A stretch of 64,000 nt of DNA from Peribacillus sp. FSL P2-0133 (GCF_037975445.1 NZ_CP150254.1:3160001-3224000); one strand, 5' to 3'. Positions 1 to 9,408 are shown, numbered from the stretch's first letter. A program made the numbers and translations. Notes: a model not told the origin generated them from the letters alone.

Positions 1-647
1 AGCATAAGGGTCAAGGACCGAATGAAGAACGTCAGGAAAAAGCGCACACTCACTTCGCCGGGTTCACACCGGATGAAAGGTTCATTGCTGTAGTCGACCT
101 AGGAATAGATAAAGTAAAAACCTATAAAATAGATAATGGGGTTTTGGAAGAAGTAAACAGCTTATCTGTTGCTCCCGGCAGCGGACCACGGCATTTGACC
201 TTCCACCCAAACGGAAAATTTGCGTATGTTATGGCAGAGCTTGTACCTGAAGTCATTGTTTTGAGCTTCGATAGTCAAACCGGAAGCTTTTCTGAAGTAC
301 AAACAGTTCGGTCCGTTCCGGAAGATTTCAAGGAAAATAACCAAGGAAGCGCCATCCATATTTCTGATGACGGGCAATTCATATATGCCGCAAATCGCGG
401 ACATGATAGTATTGCCGTTTACCAAATCAATCAAGAAACTGGCAAACTGGCATTCGTTGAACTGGTTTCTACCGAAGGACATTGGCCACGTGATTTTTCA
501 TTGGATCCTAGCGGAAAATTCCTAATCGCTTCAAATGAACAATCAGGAAACCTGACACTATATTCCCGGAATGAACATGACGGTAAGTTAACTTTATTGC
601 AAAAAGATGTTCAAGTTCCCTTCCCTGTTTGCGTAAAATTCTTATAA
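1..647 (+). CDS. Lactonase family protein (6-phosphogluconolactonase-like beta-propeller), 5' end cut by window
   Basis: The reading frame is open from base 3, so the gene enters from the left; the TTG near 144 is internal, not a start. The visible 214 codons carry repeated propeller blades, e.g. GPRHLTFHPNGKFAYV, SAIHISDDGQFIYAANRG and WPRDFSLDPSGKFLIASNE, typical of the YkgB/Pgl seven-bladed lactonase family that hydrolyses 6-phosphogluconolactone in the oxidative pentose phosphate route. The end in VPFPVCVKFL is the usual C-terminus of the family. A strong hairpin follows at once. The family call is secure; the exact substrate is inferred. Confidence 0.88.
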   Translation, partial: HKGQGPNEERQEKAHTHFAGFTPDERFIAVVDLGIDKVKTYKIDNGVLEEVNSLSVAPGSGPRHLTFHPNGKFAYVMAELVPEVIVLSFDSQTGSFSEVQTVRSVPEDFKENNQGSAIHISDDGQFIYAANRGHDSIAVYQINQETGKLAFVELVSTEGHWPRDFSLDPSGKFLIASNEQSGNLTLYSRNEHDGKLTLLQKDVQVPFPVCVKFL

Positions 648-655
648 TCGATAAT

Positions 656-697
656 AAAAAAGGATTGAAGCTTGTACCACAGCTTCAATCCTTTTTT
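656..697. terminator. Bidirectional terminator between convergent genes
   Basis: Arms AAAAAAGGATTGAAGCT and AGCTTCAATCCTTTTTT pair perfectly around a short loop. A/T runs on both sides let it serve the lactonase gene on the plus strand and the endonuclease gene on the minus strand. Confidence 0.85.
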
Positions 698-708
698 ATT
701 ATCCTTCT

Positions 709-1506
709 TTAATTCCATTTCTCCGCCATTTCGGGAAAATCTATATATGGGTTACGATTACCCTGCATTTCATGTATAGCCTGGTTTCTATGTTTTTCAT
801 AAGTGCTGACCGGAAAAAGCCGATGCCATTCCATAAGCAGCGCCAGGTCAATACTACCGCTATCGATGATGCCCTCATATCTGAGTAAAAAGTATAAAGT
901 AGCCCTCGCCACGATGCCTTTTCCGTATTCAGGCTCGAATTTACCCTCCTCTGATTTCCCGCAACCCGCTTTTATACCGGCAGCCGATTTCTCAGGGATA
1001 TAATCCTTAAAATCATGGTATGGATAGTTACTCCGGCTACTGTTACAAGTTGGTTCACAGGCGAATAGATGATGCAAATCCCCCCTCATCGGTTCTTTTT
1101 TAGCGAACCATGATTGAGGTACGACATGTTCACAATTAACGAGAATGTTCTCCGTATTTGTTGACTCTATGCCTCTTGACACCAATTCTAGTATACGGAT
1201 ATCTTCCTCTATTACTCGTACAGGATCCATACCTTTACCGGAATACAGACTTTTCAACTGGCCATTTTCCTGTAAGTCCACCCAAGGGTAAACATGACGA
1301 TGTGGTGAGTAGTTCAGCTGGTTTTTATGGGTTGCCACAAGTAGGTCCTTCAATCCTTCCCGGTCCAAGGAACCATCTTTATAGTATGCTAGCTTAAGTT
1401 CCTGATCTTTGTTTTCATCATAGTATTCGCGGTTTTCATTGAAGTTCACAAGTGCAGCCATTGCCATTTCCCGTTCTTTTTCAAGTACTTCAAAACTATA
1501 CTTCAT
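709..1506 (-). CDS. Endonuclease I (EndA/NucM) family nuclease
   Basis: 265 residues. The middle carries the endonuclease I core: NCEHVVPQSWF, then RGDLHHLFACEP and CNSSRSNYPY, which supply the beta-beta-alpha-metal His and Asn residues of the PF04231 family. These enzymes cut DNA (some cut RNA) non-specifically with a divalent metal. Bacillus relatives such as YurI are secreted, but no signal peptide is visible here, so this copy looks intracellular. ATG at 1506 follows a GGGGGGATGAG ribosome site. It stands alone, convergent with the lactonase. Its biological substrate cannot be told from the sequence. Confidence 0.85.
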   Translation of the reverse strand: MKYSFEVLEKEREMAMAALVNFNENREYYDENKDQELKLAYYKDGSLDREGLKDLLVATHKNQLNYSPHRHVYPWVDLQENGQLKSLYSGKGMDPVRVIEEDIRILELVSRGIESTNTENILVNCEHVVPQSWFAKKEPMRGDLHHLFACEPTCNSSRSNYPYHDFKDYIPEKSAAGIKAGCGKSEEGKFEPEYGKGIVARATLYFLLRYEGIIDSGSIDLALLMEWHRLFPVSTYEKHRNQAIHEMQGNRNPYIDFPEMAEKWN

Positions 1507-1599
1507 CCACTCATCCCCCCGCTTCTATTAAAACCTAACTTTTACCATAATTTTAGTTTAATAGAAATCCATCGAGAAAAAAAGGTCCTTTAGAAGGGT

Positions 1600-2214
1600 C
1601 TAACGAAGAATTTCAATAAAATGGGTAAGGATTTTCGCCGTCATTCCCCAGATTACCCGTTCATTAAATAAGTAAAAATATTCTTCCATCTGTTTTGGCT
1701 GCCATTTATAATTCTCCCCGCCAACGACTAAATCATGGGGGAAGTTGTCATGCGGTTCCACCTTATATTTGACATGATAAATCTCTGGCGGTTTTTCCAT
1801 GAAAAAGGATAGCGGGACCGTAAAAACGGTTTCTACCTCAGCTGGATTAGGTATTATCCGTTGATGGTTACGAACAAATCCTGCATATGGATAGACAATC
1901 ATCCCAAATGGAGATACCAAATAATCGATTGGAAAGACATTATCGATATCTTCTTTTCTCAAATTAAGTTCCTCATATGTTTCCCTTAGCGCAGCCGCCT
2001 GTTCATCATGGTCCAATTTGTCTATTTTCCCGCCCGGAAAACATATATCCCCCGGCTGCCTTCTCAGTTTGTGTGAACGCTCTTCGAAAAGAACATGAAC
2101 TCCATCTTCTTTCTCAATAAGCGGTACCAATACAGCATACTTAGAAAAATTTCCACTCCCTAAAATTTCAGGGATATGTAATGTCAGTTTTTTTGTTATA
2201 TCCTCATTATTCAT
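1600..2214 (-). CDS. NUDIX hydrolase, CoA pyrophosphatase (NudL/YeaB) type
   Basis: About 204 residues. The NUDIX box runs from FPGGKID through AALRETYEEL (roughly residues 62-88) with the REtyEE core that binds Mg2+. The preceding RRQPGDICFPGG block is the UPF0035-type lead-in seen in CoA pyrophosphatases, which split CoA to 3',5'-ADP and phosphopantetheine. I place the start at the ATG at 2214 because AGAGGTGAGG is correctly spaced for it; the upstream in-frame GTG at 2223 overlaps the ribosome site. The gene is monocistronic in appearance. CoA as substrate is inferred from family features. Confidence 0.83.
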   Translation of the reverse strand: MNNEDITKKLTLHIPEILGSGNFSKYAVLVPLIEKEDGVHVLFEERSHKLRRQPGDICFPGGKIDKLDHDEQAAALRETYEELNLRKEDIDNVFPIDYLVSPFGMIVYPYAGFVRNHQRIIPNPAEVETVFTVPLSFFMEKPPEIYHVKYKVEPHDNFPHDLVVGGENYKWQPKQMEEYFYLFNERVIWGMTAKILTHFIEILR

Positions 2215-2374
2215 GTCCCTCACCTCTTCTGCCTGATAGTATTGATTTTCTGCTACTCCTTATCATTCCATTTTCGAACATCCGCTATAACTAAGCAAGG
2301 AAAACGATTCCAAAATGTCCCCTAAGTTCGCAATAGAATCCTTTTCCGCTTATTCTTCCTAGATCATTGCCAAA

Positions 2375-2402
2375 AGCACCGTTCAAATTTCTGAACGGTG
2401 CT
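2375..2402 (-). terminator. Hairpin downstream of the aminotransferase/mmsA pair
   Basis: AGCACCGTTCA and TGAACGGTGCT form an 11-bp stem about 140 bases beyond the aminotransferase stop. On the minus strand only a short T run follows, so it may be a weak terminator. I see nothing else of note in the rest of 2215-2538. Confidence 0.5.
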
Positions 2403-2538
2403 AAAATTAAACGCAGCAGTCTCGTTTAAAAAGCAAAGTATGGATGCGATCTTTCTTAAATAAATAGTGAGTATCAGCAGGTATATACAGAAACTTGATT
2501 AAATGCTGAATTTTCAGTTTTTTACCATCACCTTATTT

Positions 2539-3879
2539 TCATAGTTCAGCTAACGTTCGCTTTACCGTCGTTATGATGAATGAAAAATCCTCTTCAGTTA
2601 TACTAAGTGGGGGAGCAAGAGTCAGGACATTATTGAAACCTGCTACTGTATCACCATTTTTACCTATGATCAGCCCCTTTTCTTTGCATGATGCAATCAC
2701 TTTATTGATTTTGGAAAGTTCGATTGGTTGTTTTGTAAGTTTATCTTCCACTAGTTCAATGCCTACCAATAAACCTTTCCCACGTACATCCCCAACATAG
2801 GGATGAGATTTGATTTCTTCAAACTCTTGCAGAAAGCGTAGACCTAACTCCTTAGACCGTTCTATAAGTTTTTCATTTTCATATATTTCAATATTCTTTA
2901 AAGCAAGGGCACAGGCAGCCGGATTGCCTCCAAATGTATTTACATGTCGAAAGCGGTCATAAACGTCTGAGCCAATATACGCTTCATAAATTTCACGTTT
3001 GACTGCTGTAGCGGATAATGGCAGATAAGCGCTCGTGATTCCTTTAGCCATTGTTACGATGTCTGGTTTTACATCATAGTTCATAAATCCGAATTTCTTA
3101 CCAGTACGACCAAACCCGCAAATGACCTCATCCGAAATGAGAAGGACACCATTTTTCTCACAAATTTCCTTGACACGTTTCATATAACCATCAGGCGGCA
3201 TCAAAATTCCGCCCCCAGTGATGATTGGTTCCATGATGACCGCAGCCACCGTTTCGCTCAACTCCCATGTAATGGTACGTTCAATTTCCGCTGCACTTTT
3301 TTCACCGCTTTCATCCTCTGGATTCCGGTAAGAATCTGGCGGTGATACATGAAGAAATCCTGGGGCGAGTGGTTCATATTTATATTTTCGCTGCGCCTGC
3401 CCGGTAGCTGACAGGGCGCCCATTGAATTCCCATGATAGCCGCGATAACGGGAAATGAATTTATAACGTCCATGTTCACCTTTTTGCTGATGATACTGCC
3501 GCGCAATTTTAAAAGCAGTCTCATTCGCTTCTGAACCGCTGTTAGAGAAGAAAATCACATAATCCCCACCAAGCCATTCATTTAATTTCTCTGCTAGCTT
3601 AATGGCCGGTATGTGGCTATTCGTTAAAGGGGCATAAGGAAGTTCCTTCAGCTGCTCGTAAGCTGCTTCAGCCAGTTCCGTGCGGCCATAACCAACGTTG
3701 ACACACCATAAACCTGACATCCCATCCAGGTAACGATTCCCATCAACATCCGTTATCCATGCTCCTTGCCCGTTTTTAATCACCATTGCTTCAGGGCTGG
3801 ATTCAGCCCCTTTCATATGATGCCATACATATTTACCATCCATCGCTTTAAGATCCTGACCCTGTTTTTCAACCTGCAT
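2539..3879 (-). CDS. Class III aminotransferase, omega-amino acid:pyruvate type
   Basis: 446 residues from the ATG at 3879, which has AGGAGG 8 bases upstream; the frame extends further up without a ribosome site. Landmarks are FFSNSGSEANETAFKIARQY (PLP phosphate loop), ISDEVICGFGRTGKKFG (the Asp that contacts the PLP ring nitrogen) and TMAKGITSAYLPLSA, whose Lys forms the Schiff base. It belongs to the beta-alanine/omega-amino acid:pyruvate transaminase group. It lies 71 bases after the methylmalonate-semialdehyde dehydrogenase gene on the same strand, so the pair could turn beta-alanine or another omega-amino acid into a semialdehyde and then an acyl-CoA. The substrate is inferred. Confidence 0.85.
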   Translation of the reverse strand: MQVEKQGQDLKAMDGKYVWHHMKGAESSPEAMVIKNGQGAWITDVDGNRYLDGMSGLWCVNVGYGRTELAEAAYEQLKELPYAPLTNSHIPAIKLAEKLNEWLGGDYVIFFSNSGSEANETAFKIARQYHQQKGEHGRYKFISRYRGYHGNSMGALSATGQAQRKYKYEPLAPGFLHVSPPDSYRNPEDESGEKSAAEIERTITWELSETVAAVIMEPIITGGGILMPPDGYMKRVKEICEKNGVLLISDEVICGFGRTGKKFGFMNYDVKPDIVTMAKGITSAYLPLSATAVKREIYEAYIGSDVYDRFRHVNTFGGNPAACALALKNIEIYENEKLIERSKELGLRFLQEFEEIKSHPYVGDVRGKGLLVGIELVEDKLTKQPIELSKINKVIASCKEKGLIIGKNGDTVAGFNNVLTLAPPLSITEEDFSFIITTVKRTLAEL

Positions 3880-3950
3880 AAGCTGCACTCCTCCTAAAAT
3901 AATGTATAAATGAAGGCCGACCACACTTTGTGTCGACCCCCACTTTCCTA

Positions 3951-5408
3951 TCAGTATCTTGCCGTCAACATTTTCTTTCTAGTGTAAAATTCAACGCCGT
4001 CTTTCCCATTGGCATGAAGGTCTCCATAAAATGAACTTTTATATCCGGAAAATGGAAAGAATGCCATTGGTGCGGGTACCCCGAGGTTAATACCAAGCAT
4101 CCCTGCATCAATTTCTTCGCGAAATTCCCGGATGGCTTTTGCACTATCCGTATAGAGGCAGGCACCATTGGCAAATTCAGATTGATTGGTCAATTCAATT
4201 GCCTCTTCCAGGGTATTAACCCGAACTATGGATAAGACAGGGGCAAAAATTTCATCCTTCCATATTTTCATATTTGTTTTCACATGATCAAATAATGTCG
4301 GTCCAACGAAATAGCCATTTTCCTGATCGCCTTCATTCCTGCCATCACGAAGGAGGACAGCTCCTTCTTTTTCCCCGATTTCAATATATTGTTCTGTTCT
4401 CTTTTTATGAGTATCACGGATCACAGGTCCCAGGAAAACGTCCTTATCCATTCCATTTCCAATCTTGATATTATCCGCTGCAGCCTTTAATCTCTCAACA
4501 AGCGAATCTCCAACTTCCCCCACCGCAACAACCACTGATGCAGCCATGCAGCGCTCGCCTGCAGATCCGAAAGCGGCATTCGTTATGTTCGTTACCGCAT
4601 TATCCAAATCCGCATCAGGCATGACGATTGAATGATTTTTCGCTCCTGATAAAGCCTGGACACGTTTTTTATTGGCAGCTGCCGTTTTATATACATACTC
4701 TGCGACAGGCTGGGATCCAACAAATGATACCGCTTTAATGTCTTCATGTTCCAAAATCCCATTCACGACATCGTGGGCACCATGGACAATATTGACAACG
4801 CCATCCGGAACTCCGGCTTCTGTCAATAATTCCACAAGACGGTTGGCTAAGAGCGGTGTCCGTTCTGAAGGTTTTAAGATAAACGTATTTCCACAAGCAA
4901 TTGCCAGCGGGAACATCCAACATGGCACCATCATCGGGAAATTAAACGGCGTAATTCCGGCAACGACACCCATTGGATACCGGTACATGCCAGATTCAAT
5001 GCCTGGGGAAATATCAGGTAGCTGACTTCCCATCATCAAGGTAGGCGCACCTGCTGCGAACTCCACGCATTCAATCCCACGCTGAACCTCACCATATGCT
5101 TCTGTATAGCTTTTTCCGTTTTCGATAGTGACCAGCTTTGCAAGCTCATCCCAATGTTCTATCAATAATTGTTGGTAACGGAATAGGAAGCGAGCTCTTT
5201 TTGGAACGGCCACCTTTTTCCATTCTTTATAAGCCTTTTTAGCAACCTGCACCGCTTGGTTTACATCTTCCTTTGTTGAAAGGGGAACGATTGCCAATGC
5301 TTCTCCTGTTGCCGGATTAGGCACTTGTTCATGTTTCGAAGTTGTGGAATCCACCCATTTTCCACCGATATAATTTTTCAACGTTTCTACATCATTGATT
5401 ACTGCCAT
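3951..5408 (-). CDS. mmsA: CoA-acylating methylmalonate-semialdehyde dehydrogenase
   Basis: 485 residues. The start is the ATG at 5408, preceded by GGAGGG at 7 bases; an earlier in-frame ATG lies over the ribosome site itself. Family marks are [11 protein letters not shown] at the N-terminus, [20 protein letters not shown], and the catalytic Cys in [12 protein letters not shown]. It oxidises malonate or methylmalonate semialdehyde with NAD+ and CoA to acetyl- or propionyl-CoA (MmsA/IolA family). It is the first gene of a two-gene unit with the aminotransferase, and no iol genes are near, which points to beta-alanine or valine-type catabolism rather than inositol. The upstream 5409-5627 stretch is AT-rich with no clear sigma-54 box. 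Confidence 0.92.
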   Translation of the reverse strand: MAVINDVETLKNYIGGKWVDSTTSKHEQVPNPATGEALAIVPLSTKEDVNQAVQVAKKAYKEWKKVAVPKRARFLFRYQQLLIEHWDELAKLVTIENGKSYTEAYGEVQRGIECVEFAAGAPTLMMGSQLPDISPGIESGMYRYPMGVVAGITPFNFPMMVPCWMFPLAIACGNTFILKPSERTPLLANRLVELLTEAGVPDGVVNIVHGAHDVVNGILEHEDIKAVSFVGSQPVAEYVYKTAAANKKRVQALSGAKNHSIVMPDADLDNAVTNITNAAFGSAGERCMAASVVVAVGEVGDSLVERLKAAADNIKIGNGMDKDVFLGPVIRDTHKKRTEQYIEIGEKEGAVLLRDGRNEGDQENGYFVGPTLFDHVKTNMKIWKDEIFAPVLSIVRVNTLEEAIELTNQSEFANGACLYTDSAKAIREFREEIDAGMLGINLGVPAPMAFFPFSGYKSSFYGDLHANGKDGVEFYTRKKMLTARY

Positions 5409-5627
5409 TAATATACCCTCCATTTCAACACGATTTCATAGTTTCATTATATTTTTCAAATCGACTTTTTACATTAGACGTTTTGTATAGTTTTTGATTC
5501 AATATTTGCACATATTGTTTGTTTTTGATTTTCCCATATTCATAATAATCATGAACAGAAATTCAGGCTTTCAAAGCCGATGTATATTTCCTTTTATTTT
5601 CTCTTTGATCAGCAGGCTTCACAGCCA

Positions 5628-6176
5628 TCATTTTATAATGGAATATAGCTTTAGGTCTTGATGCTTTCCCTTAACAAACATTCCTTTTCTTATGATTCCC
5701 TCAAAAGACATGCCAGCCTTTTGCATGACTCGCTCTGAACCCAAATTTTCAACGAAGCACCGTGCTTGTATTCGAACTAGGTTCATATTTTCGAAGCCAA
5801 AGGCGATTATCTTTTGAGCTGCCTCCGTCATCAAGCCACTCCCCCAATATTCGGGTGCAAGCACATACCCGATTTCTGCACCATGATGATCAACCTGCCA
5901 TGTAACAAAATCAATCGTACCAATCAACTTACCACTTTCCTTGTGTTCTATGCCCCATGGAGCAATTTTCTTATCCTCATAATTTTGTAGGATAAATCGG
6001 ATGAAATCTTTTGTATCACATAGGGAACGATGAGCTTCCCATGTGACGTAACGGGAAACTTCACTGTTGGATGCATAAGCGAACATGTCTTCGGCATCAT
6101 TCATGGTGACTTTCCTCATAACCAAGCGTTTTGATTCCATAGTAGGCAGCTGTCCATATATGTCTTTCACGTTCAT
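5628..6176 (-). CDS. GNAT N-acetyltransferase, RimJ/RimL-like
   Basis: 182 residues from the ATG at 6176, which follows GGGGTGT. The GNAT fold is shown by RLVMRKVTMNDAEDMFAYA at the start, IGTIDFVTWQVDHHGAEIGYVL (strands 3-4), YWGSGLMTEAAQKIIAFGFE (acetyl-CoA loop and helix) and ARCFVENLGSERVMQKAGM near the end. Members acetylate ribosomal protein N-termini, antibiotics or small amines; nothing here sets the substrate. It is a single gene. Confidence 0.85.
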   Translation of the reverse strand: MNVKDIYGQLPTMESKRLVMRKVTMNDAEDMFAYASNSEVSRYVTWEAHRSLCDTKDFIRFILQNYEDKKIAPWGIEHKESGKLIGTIDFVTWQVDHHGAEIGYVLAPEYWGSGLMTEAAQKIIAFGFENMNLVRIQARCFVENLGSERVMQKAGMSFEGIIRKGMFVKGKHQDLKLYSIIK

Positions 6177-6395
6177 GATTACACCCCATTCCATTTATTA
6201 CTAGTATTATAGCAAGATGTTAAGCAATCGCTTTCCCCTTTGAAATAATATCGAAACTTACGAATAATTCCAGAAAAAATGATATAAGCGATGTAAAATG
6301 GATCCAGACATGGAGCGCCGGAGTGAATGCATTACCCTGTCAACCGGCGTTCATGCGTATCTCATTTCAGAAATGATATCGGGTTAATGCTTGCC

Positions 6396-6597
6396 TCAAC
6401 AAAGTAGATAAATATAGTAATCAACAGCTTGCAAAGACTTGGCATCACGCACATAGGAAGGCGTAATCTCGTCATTCAATACGTATTGGTTCACGCGCTT
6501 ATGGACAAAGATATTGCGGGCGCTGGACTTTGATGTGTTTGAAACGGAGCCACTTCCTGAGAATAGTCCGTTATGGGGGGGTGAACAATGTAATCAT
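6396..6597 (-). pseudogene. Small protein-like frame interrupted at a C7 tract (possible frameshifted gene)
   Basis: On the minus strand a frame ending at 6396 reads SKSSARNIFVHKRVNQYV, then LNDEITPSYVRDAKSLQ, then AVDYYIYLLC and stop. Its composition looks like a real protein but there is no start codon in frame. An ATG at 6597 opens a different frame (ITLFTP) that meets a run of seven C (seven G at 6575-6581 on the plus strand). Losing one C would join the two into a protein of about 65 residues. I do not recognise a family. It may be a broken small gene, a length-variable tract, a sequencing error or chance. Confidence 0.33.
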
Positions 6598-6757
6598 CAC
6601 TCCGCACACATACGGAAATACGGAATTTTACGACCAAAGGCTTAGATATTTTCATGCCGAATTTAATGAACTATCTAAATGGAAAAAACATTCAACAAAT
6701 TTGCTTGATTACAAAAAAGGGTATCAAGAATTATTCATTGTCTGTGAACATAAATAA
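6530..6757 (+). CDS. Hypothetical small protein (uncertain)
   Basis: A frame of up to 75 residues ending in SKWKKHSTNLLDYKKGYQEL and FIVCEHK. The C-terminal half looks protein-like, but no convincing ribosome site supports a start: TTG at 6530 has none, and GTG at 6581 sits directly on a G7 run. It overlaps the minus-strand frame at 6396-6597, so at most one is likely to be real. No family recognised. The 6177-6395 stretch holds only a GC-rich imperfect stem (CGCCGG...CCGGCG, about 6313-6345) with no T run. Confidence 0.3.
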   Translation: MMCLKRSHFLRIVRYGGVNNVIITPHTYGNTEFYDQRLRYFHAEFNELSKWKKHSTNLLDYKKGYQELFIVCEHK

Positions 6758-6875
6758 TCTTCCTTTGTTAGCTTGCAGATTCCGACATTATCTGTTATAT
6801 TTAAAAAGAATTATTTTTGTTCGGGAAGATTGATAAGTGAAAAACTTTTCGTCTAATGATTGAGCAAGGGTAGTA

Positions 6876-6903
6876 ACACAATGTGTGGATTCACACTAGG
6901 AGG
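6876..6903 (+). promoter_or_regulatory. Cold-shock gene leader with two mutually exclusive hairpins next to the ribosome site
   Basis: ACACA (6876-6880) can pair with TGTGT (6882-6886), or GTGTG (6883-6887) can pair with CACAC (6892-6896). The two share bases and cannot coexist. The second ends two bases before the AGGAGG at 6898-6903. This is the sort of layout seen in temperature-responsive csp leaders; function is inferred. Confidence 0.4.
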
Positions 6904-6911
6904 CAACAACA

Positions 6912-7112
6912 ATGGAACAAGGTAAAGTAAAATGGTTTAACGCAGAAAAAGGATTTGGCTTCATCGAACGCGAAAACGGAGACGATGTATTCGTACATTT
7001 CTCAGCTATCCAAAGCGAAGGATTCAAATCATTAGACGAAGGTCAAGAAGTTACTTTTGAAGTTGAGCAAGGTCAACGTGGACCCCAAGCTACTAACGTT
7101 CAAAAAGCGTAA
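6912..7112 (+). CDS. Cold-shock protein, CspA/CspB family
   Basis: 66 residues, the normal length. It carries RNP1 (KGFGFIER, residues 13-20) and RNP2 (VFVHFSAI, residues 26-33) in a single five-stranded OB-fold that binds single-stranded RNA and DNA. It acts as an RNA chaperone in the cytoplasm. AGGAGG lies 8 bases before the ATG, and a strong terminator follows. Codon use is that of a highly expressed gene. Several csp paralogues are normal in Bacillus, so I give no specific letter. Confidence 0.95.
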   Translation: MEQGKVKWFNAEKGFGFIERENGDDVFVHFSAIQSEGFKSLDEGQEVTFEVEQGQRGPQATNVQKA

Positions 7113-7130
7113 TTTTAAATACAATATATA

Positions 7131-7160
7131 ACAGACCCTACTTGTAGGGTCTGTTTTTTT
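7131..7160 (+). terminator. Terminator of the cold-shock gene
   Basis: ACAGACCCTA and TAGGGTCTGT form a 10-bp stem with a CTTG loop, followed by a run of T. Confidence 0.92.
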
Positions 7161-7179
7161 TGATTGAAAAAGCAATCAA

Positions 7180-7207
7180 AAAAAAACCCTATTCACATGG
7201 AATAGGG
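7180..7207 (-). terminator. Terminator of the crotonase gene
   Basis: Read on the minus strand, CCCTATT and AATAGGG pair and are followed by a run of nine T. It faces the cold-shock terminator tail to tail. Confidence 0.8.
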
Positions 7208-7333
7208 AACATGAAACAAGTTTAGTAAATGGTAAACTCAGTATAACACACTAGGTATAGAAACCCTAATTTATCCGAAAAGTAAAAATTATCAAGCACT
7301 TTCGAAGCCCTGGATTCCCTGATATTACCCCAT

Positions 7334-8188
7334 TCATTTCTTTTCCACTTCATATGTTCGGTCTGTTCCCCATGGATAAAACGGTGGCATATCAGTGCTG
7401 CTTTTCATTTTGAATTCGGCTTTCCTTTTTTCGAGGAAAGCTTCAATCCCTTCTAGTGCATCCGCTTGTTTTCCGGTCCAATGAATCATTTTTGATTCTA
7501 TTTTGTGTGAGTCAACAGGATGGTTTGCACCGAGCATCGTCCACATTAACTGCCGGGATAGCGTCACAGAGACGGAAGATGTATTTTCCGCAATGTCTGT
7601 TGCAATTTCCATTGCAGCCGACATCAATTCGTTTGGCTCGACGATCTTATTTACCAACCTTCCCTCATATGCTTCACTGGCTGAAATCATCCTGCCGGTA
7701 AAAATCCATTCGGAAGCTTTACCCATTCCGACAAGCCTAGGTAAGAACCAGCCGCTGCATGCCTCCATCGTTATCCCCCGCCTCGCAAATACAAAACCCA
7801 TTTTTGCATTTGATGAAGCAATTCTAATGTCCATGGGCAAAGTCATTGTTATGCCTATCCCGACTGCCGCTCCATTAATGGCCGCTATCATAGGTTTCTT
7901 CATTTCAAAAATCCGTAATGACAACATTCCCCCTGCATCGCGATATTCAACCAAAGGAGTGTGATCCATAAAGGTTTCTGCACCTTTTTCCAAATCCATT
8001 CCAGCACAAAAAGCATCCCCAGCGCCAGTTAAAATTACGGCTCGTACGTCATCATTTTCGTCCGCTTCATTAAAAGCGTGAATCATCTCCTCACACATCT
8101 TTTCATTGAAAGCATTCATTTTCTCAGGACGATTAAGAGTAACAATCATGACACGATCGACGATTTCACTAGTTATCGTGGAATACAA
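7334..8188 (-). CDS. Enoyl-CoA hydratase/isomerase (crotonase) family protein
   Basis: 284 residues. The start is a TTG at 8188 set by AAGGAGGG 8 bases before it; there is no ATG nearby. Crotonase marks: LNRPEKMNAFNEKM, AFCAGMDLEKG (oxyanion hole) and PMIAAINGAAVGIGITMTLP, with EACSGWFLPRLVG and WIFTGRMISASEAYEGRLVN following. The usual hydratase Glu after GITME is shifted, so hydratase, isomerase or thioesterase-type chemistry cannot be assigned. It is a single gene with its own terminator, possibly part of scattered fatty or branched-acid catabolism. Confidence 0.86.
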   Translation of the reverse strand: MYSTITSEIVDRVMIVTLNRPEKMNAFNEKMCEEMIHAFNEADENDDVRAVILTGAGDAFCAGMDLEKGAETFMDHTPLVEYRDAGGMLSLRIFEMKKPMIAAINGAAVGIGITMTLPMDIRIASSNAKMGFVFARRGITMEACSGWFLPRLVGMGKASEWIFTGRMISASEAYEGRLVNKIVEPNELMSAAMEIATDIAENTSSVSVTLSRQLMWTMLGANHPVDSHKIESKMIHWTGKQADALEGIEAFLEKRKAEFKMKSSTDMPPFYPWGTDRTYEVEKK

Positions 8189-8370
8189 TAACAGTCCCTC
8201 CTTCTCTCACAAATTGAAAAAATTCTACAGAAGTTAATTTTTACATATAATTACATATTATATGTTTTATTTTCAGATTCCTAGTAATTTATTTTGACAT
8301 ACTGATAAATAATTTAAATCTTCAGGATAATCGCTCCTATTCTAAAAATATTTTACATAAATGTGTAAAA

Positions 8371-8400
8371 AAGACCAGTTGCAAATGCAACTGGTTTTTT
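8371..8400 (-). terminator. Terminator of the opp operon
   Basis: ACCAGTTGC and GCAACTGGT form a 9-bp stem with an AAAT loop, followed by six T on the minus strand, directly after the oppF stop. Confidence 0.92.
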
Positions 8401-8402
8401 GT

Positions 8403-9395
8403 TTACCAATATAAATGACAAGCAACGAAATGCCCTGGTTTTTGTTCTTTCCATTCAGGTACAGCACTTGAGCATATCTCCATCGCTTTAGGGCAGCGAG
8501 TTCGGAATACACAGCCGCTCGGCGGATTGATGGGACTTGGTACATCGCCTTTAAGTACGATTCTTTCCCGTTTAATAGTCGGGTCTGGTATCGGCACTGC
8601 AGAAAGCAAGGCCTGTGTGTATGGGTGAAGCGGATCTTTCGTTAAAGAATCACTATCCGAAAGTTCCATCATTCTTCCAAGGTACATGACTAAAATGCGA
8701 TCTGAAATATACTTGACCATTGATAAATCATGAGCGATGAATAAATAAGTCAATCCCATTTCTTTTTGAAGCTCTTTTAATAAGTTGACCACTTGAGCCT
8801 GTATCGAAACATCCAAGGCAGAAATTGGTTCATCACAAACGATGAATTTAGGATTTAAAGCCAAAGCCCTTGCAATTCCAATACGCTGGCGTTGTCCACC
8901 ACTGAATTCATGGGGAAAACGAGTGATATGTTCCGGACTTAAACCAACCAGCTTTAACAGGTCTTCCACCCGTTTTCTTCGCTCTTTACCTTTTGATATC
9001 CCATGAATGGCAAGTGGCTCCCCAATCAATTCCTCCACCTTCATCCTTGGGTTCAATGATGCGTAGGGATCTTGGAAAATCATTTGTATTTCACGGCGGA
9101 TATGTGACATTTCCCCAGGTTTGTAATCGAAAATATTTTTCCCCTGAAAAAGAACTTCTCCATCTGTCGGTTCATAAAGCCGAGTGATGGTACGACCTGC
9201 AGTCGATTTACCGCAACCGCTTTCCCCAACAAGACCGACAGTTTCCCCTGGATAGATTTTGAGATCCAAACCATCTACCGCCTTCAGCGATTGAGAACCA
9301 ATAGGAAAGTACTTCTTCAGATTCTTTATTTCAACAAGAGGAGAATTTTCGTTGTCTGTCATTTCTTTTACGGCCTTATTTTTCAGTGAAACCAT
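8403..9395 (-). CDS. oppF: Oligopeptide ABC transporter ATP-binding protein OppF
   Basis: 330 residues from the ATG at 9395, which AAAGGAGG supports; a further in-frame ATG upstream overlaps the oppD end without a ribosome site. Walker A is GESGCGKST, the signature is [19 protein letters not shown], Walker B is [12 protein letters not shown]. The C-terminal oligopeptide-transporter extension has [17 protein letters not shown], with conserved cysteines found in OppF/DppF. It forms the ATPase heterodimer with OppD at the inner face of the membrane. It is the last gene of oppABCDF, 13 bases after oppD. Confidence 0.93.
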   Translation of the reverse strand: MVSLKNKAVKEMTDNENSPLVEIKNLKKYFPIGSQSLKAVDGLDLKIYPGETVGLVGESGCGKSTAGRTITRLYEPTDGEVLFQGKNIFDYKPGEMSHIRREIQMIFQDPYASLNPRMKVEELIGEPLAIHGISKGKERRKRVEDLLKLVGLSPEHITRFPHEFSGGQRQRIGIARALALNPKFIVCDEPISALDVSIQAQVVNLLKELQKEMGLTYLFIAHDLSMVKYISDRILVMYLGRMMELSDSDSLTKDPLHPYTQALLSAVPIPDPTIKRERIVLKGDVPSPINPPSGCVFRTRCPKAMEICSSAVPEWKEQKPGHFVACHLYW

Positions 9396-9408
9396 TGGTT
9401 CTCCTCCT

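Noticed and set aside
6313-6345. GC-rich imperfect inverted repeat
   Set aside because: Only six pairs, long loop, no T run, no linked gene; could be chance.
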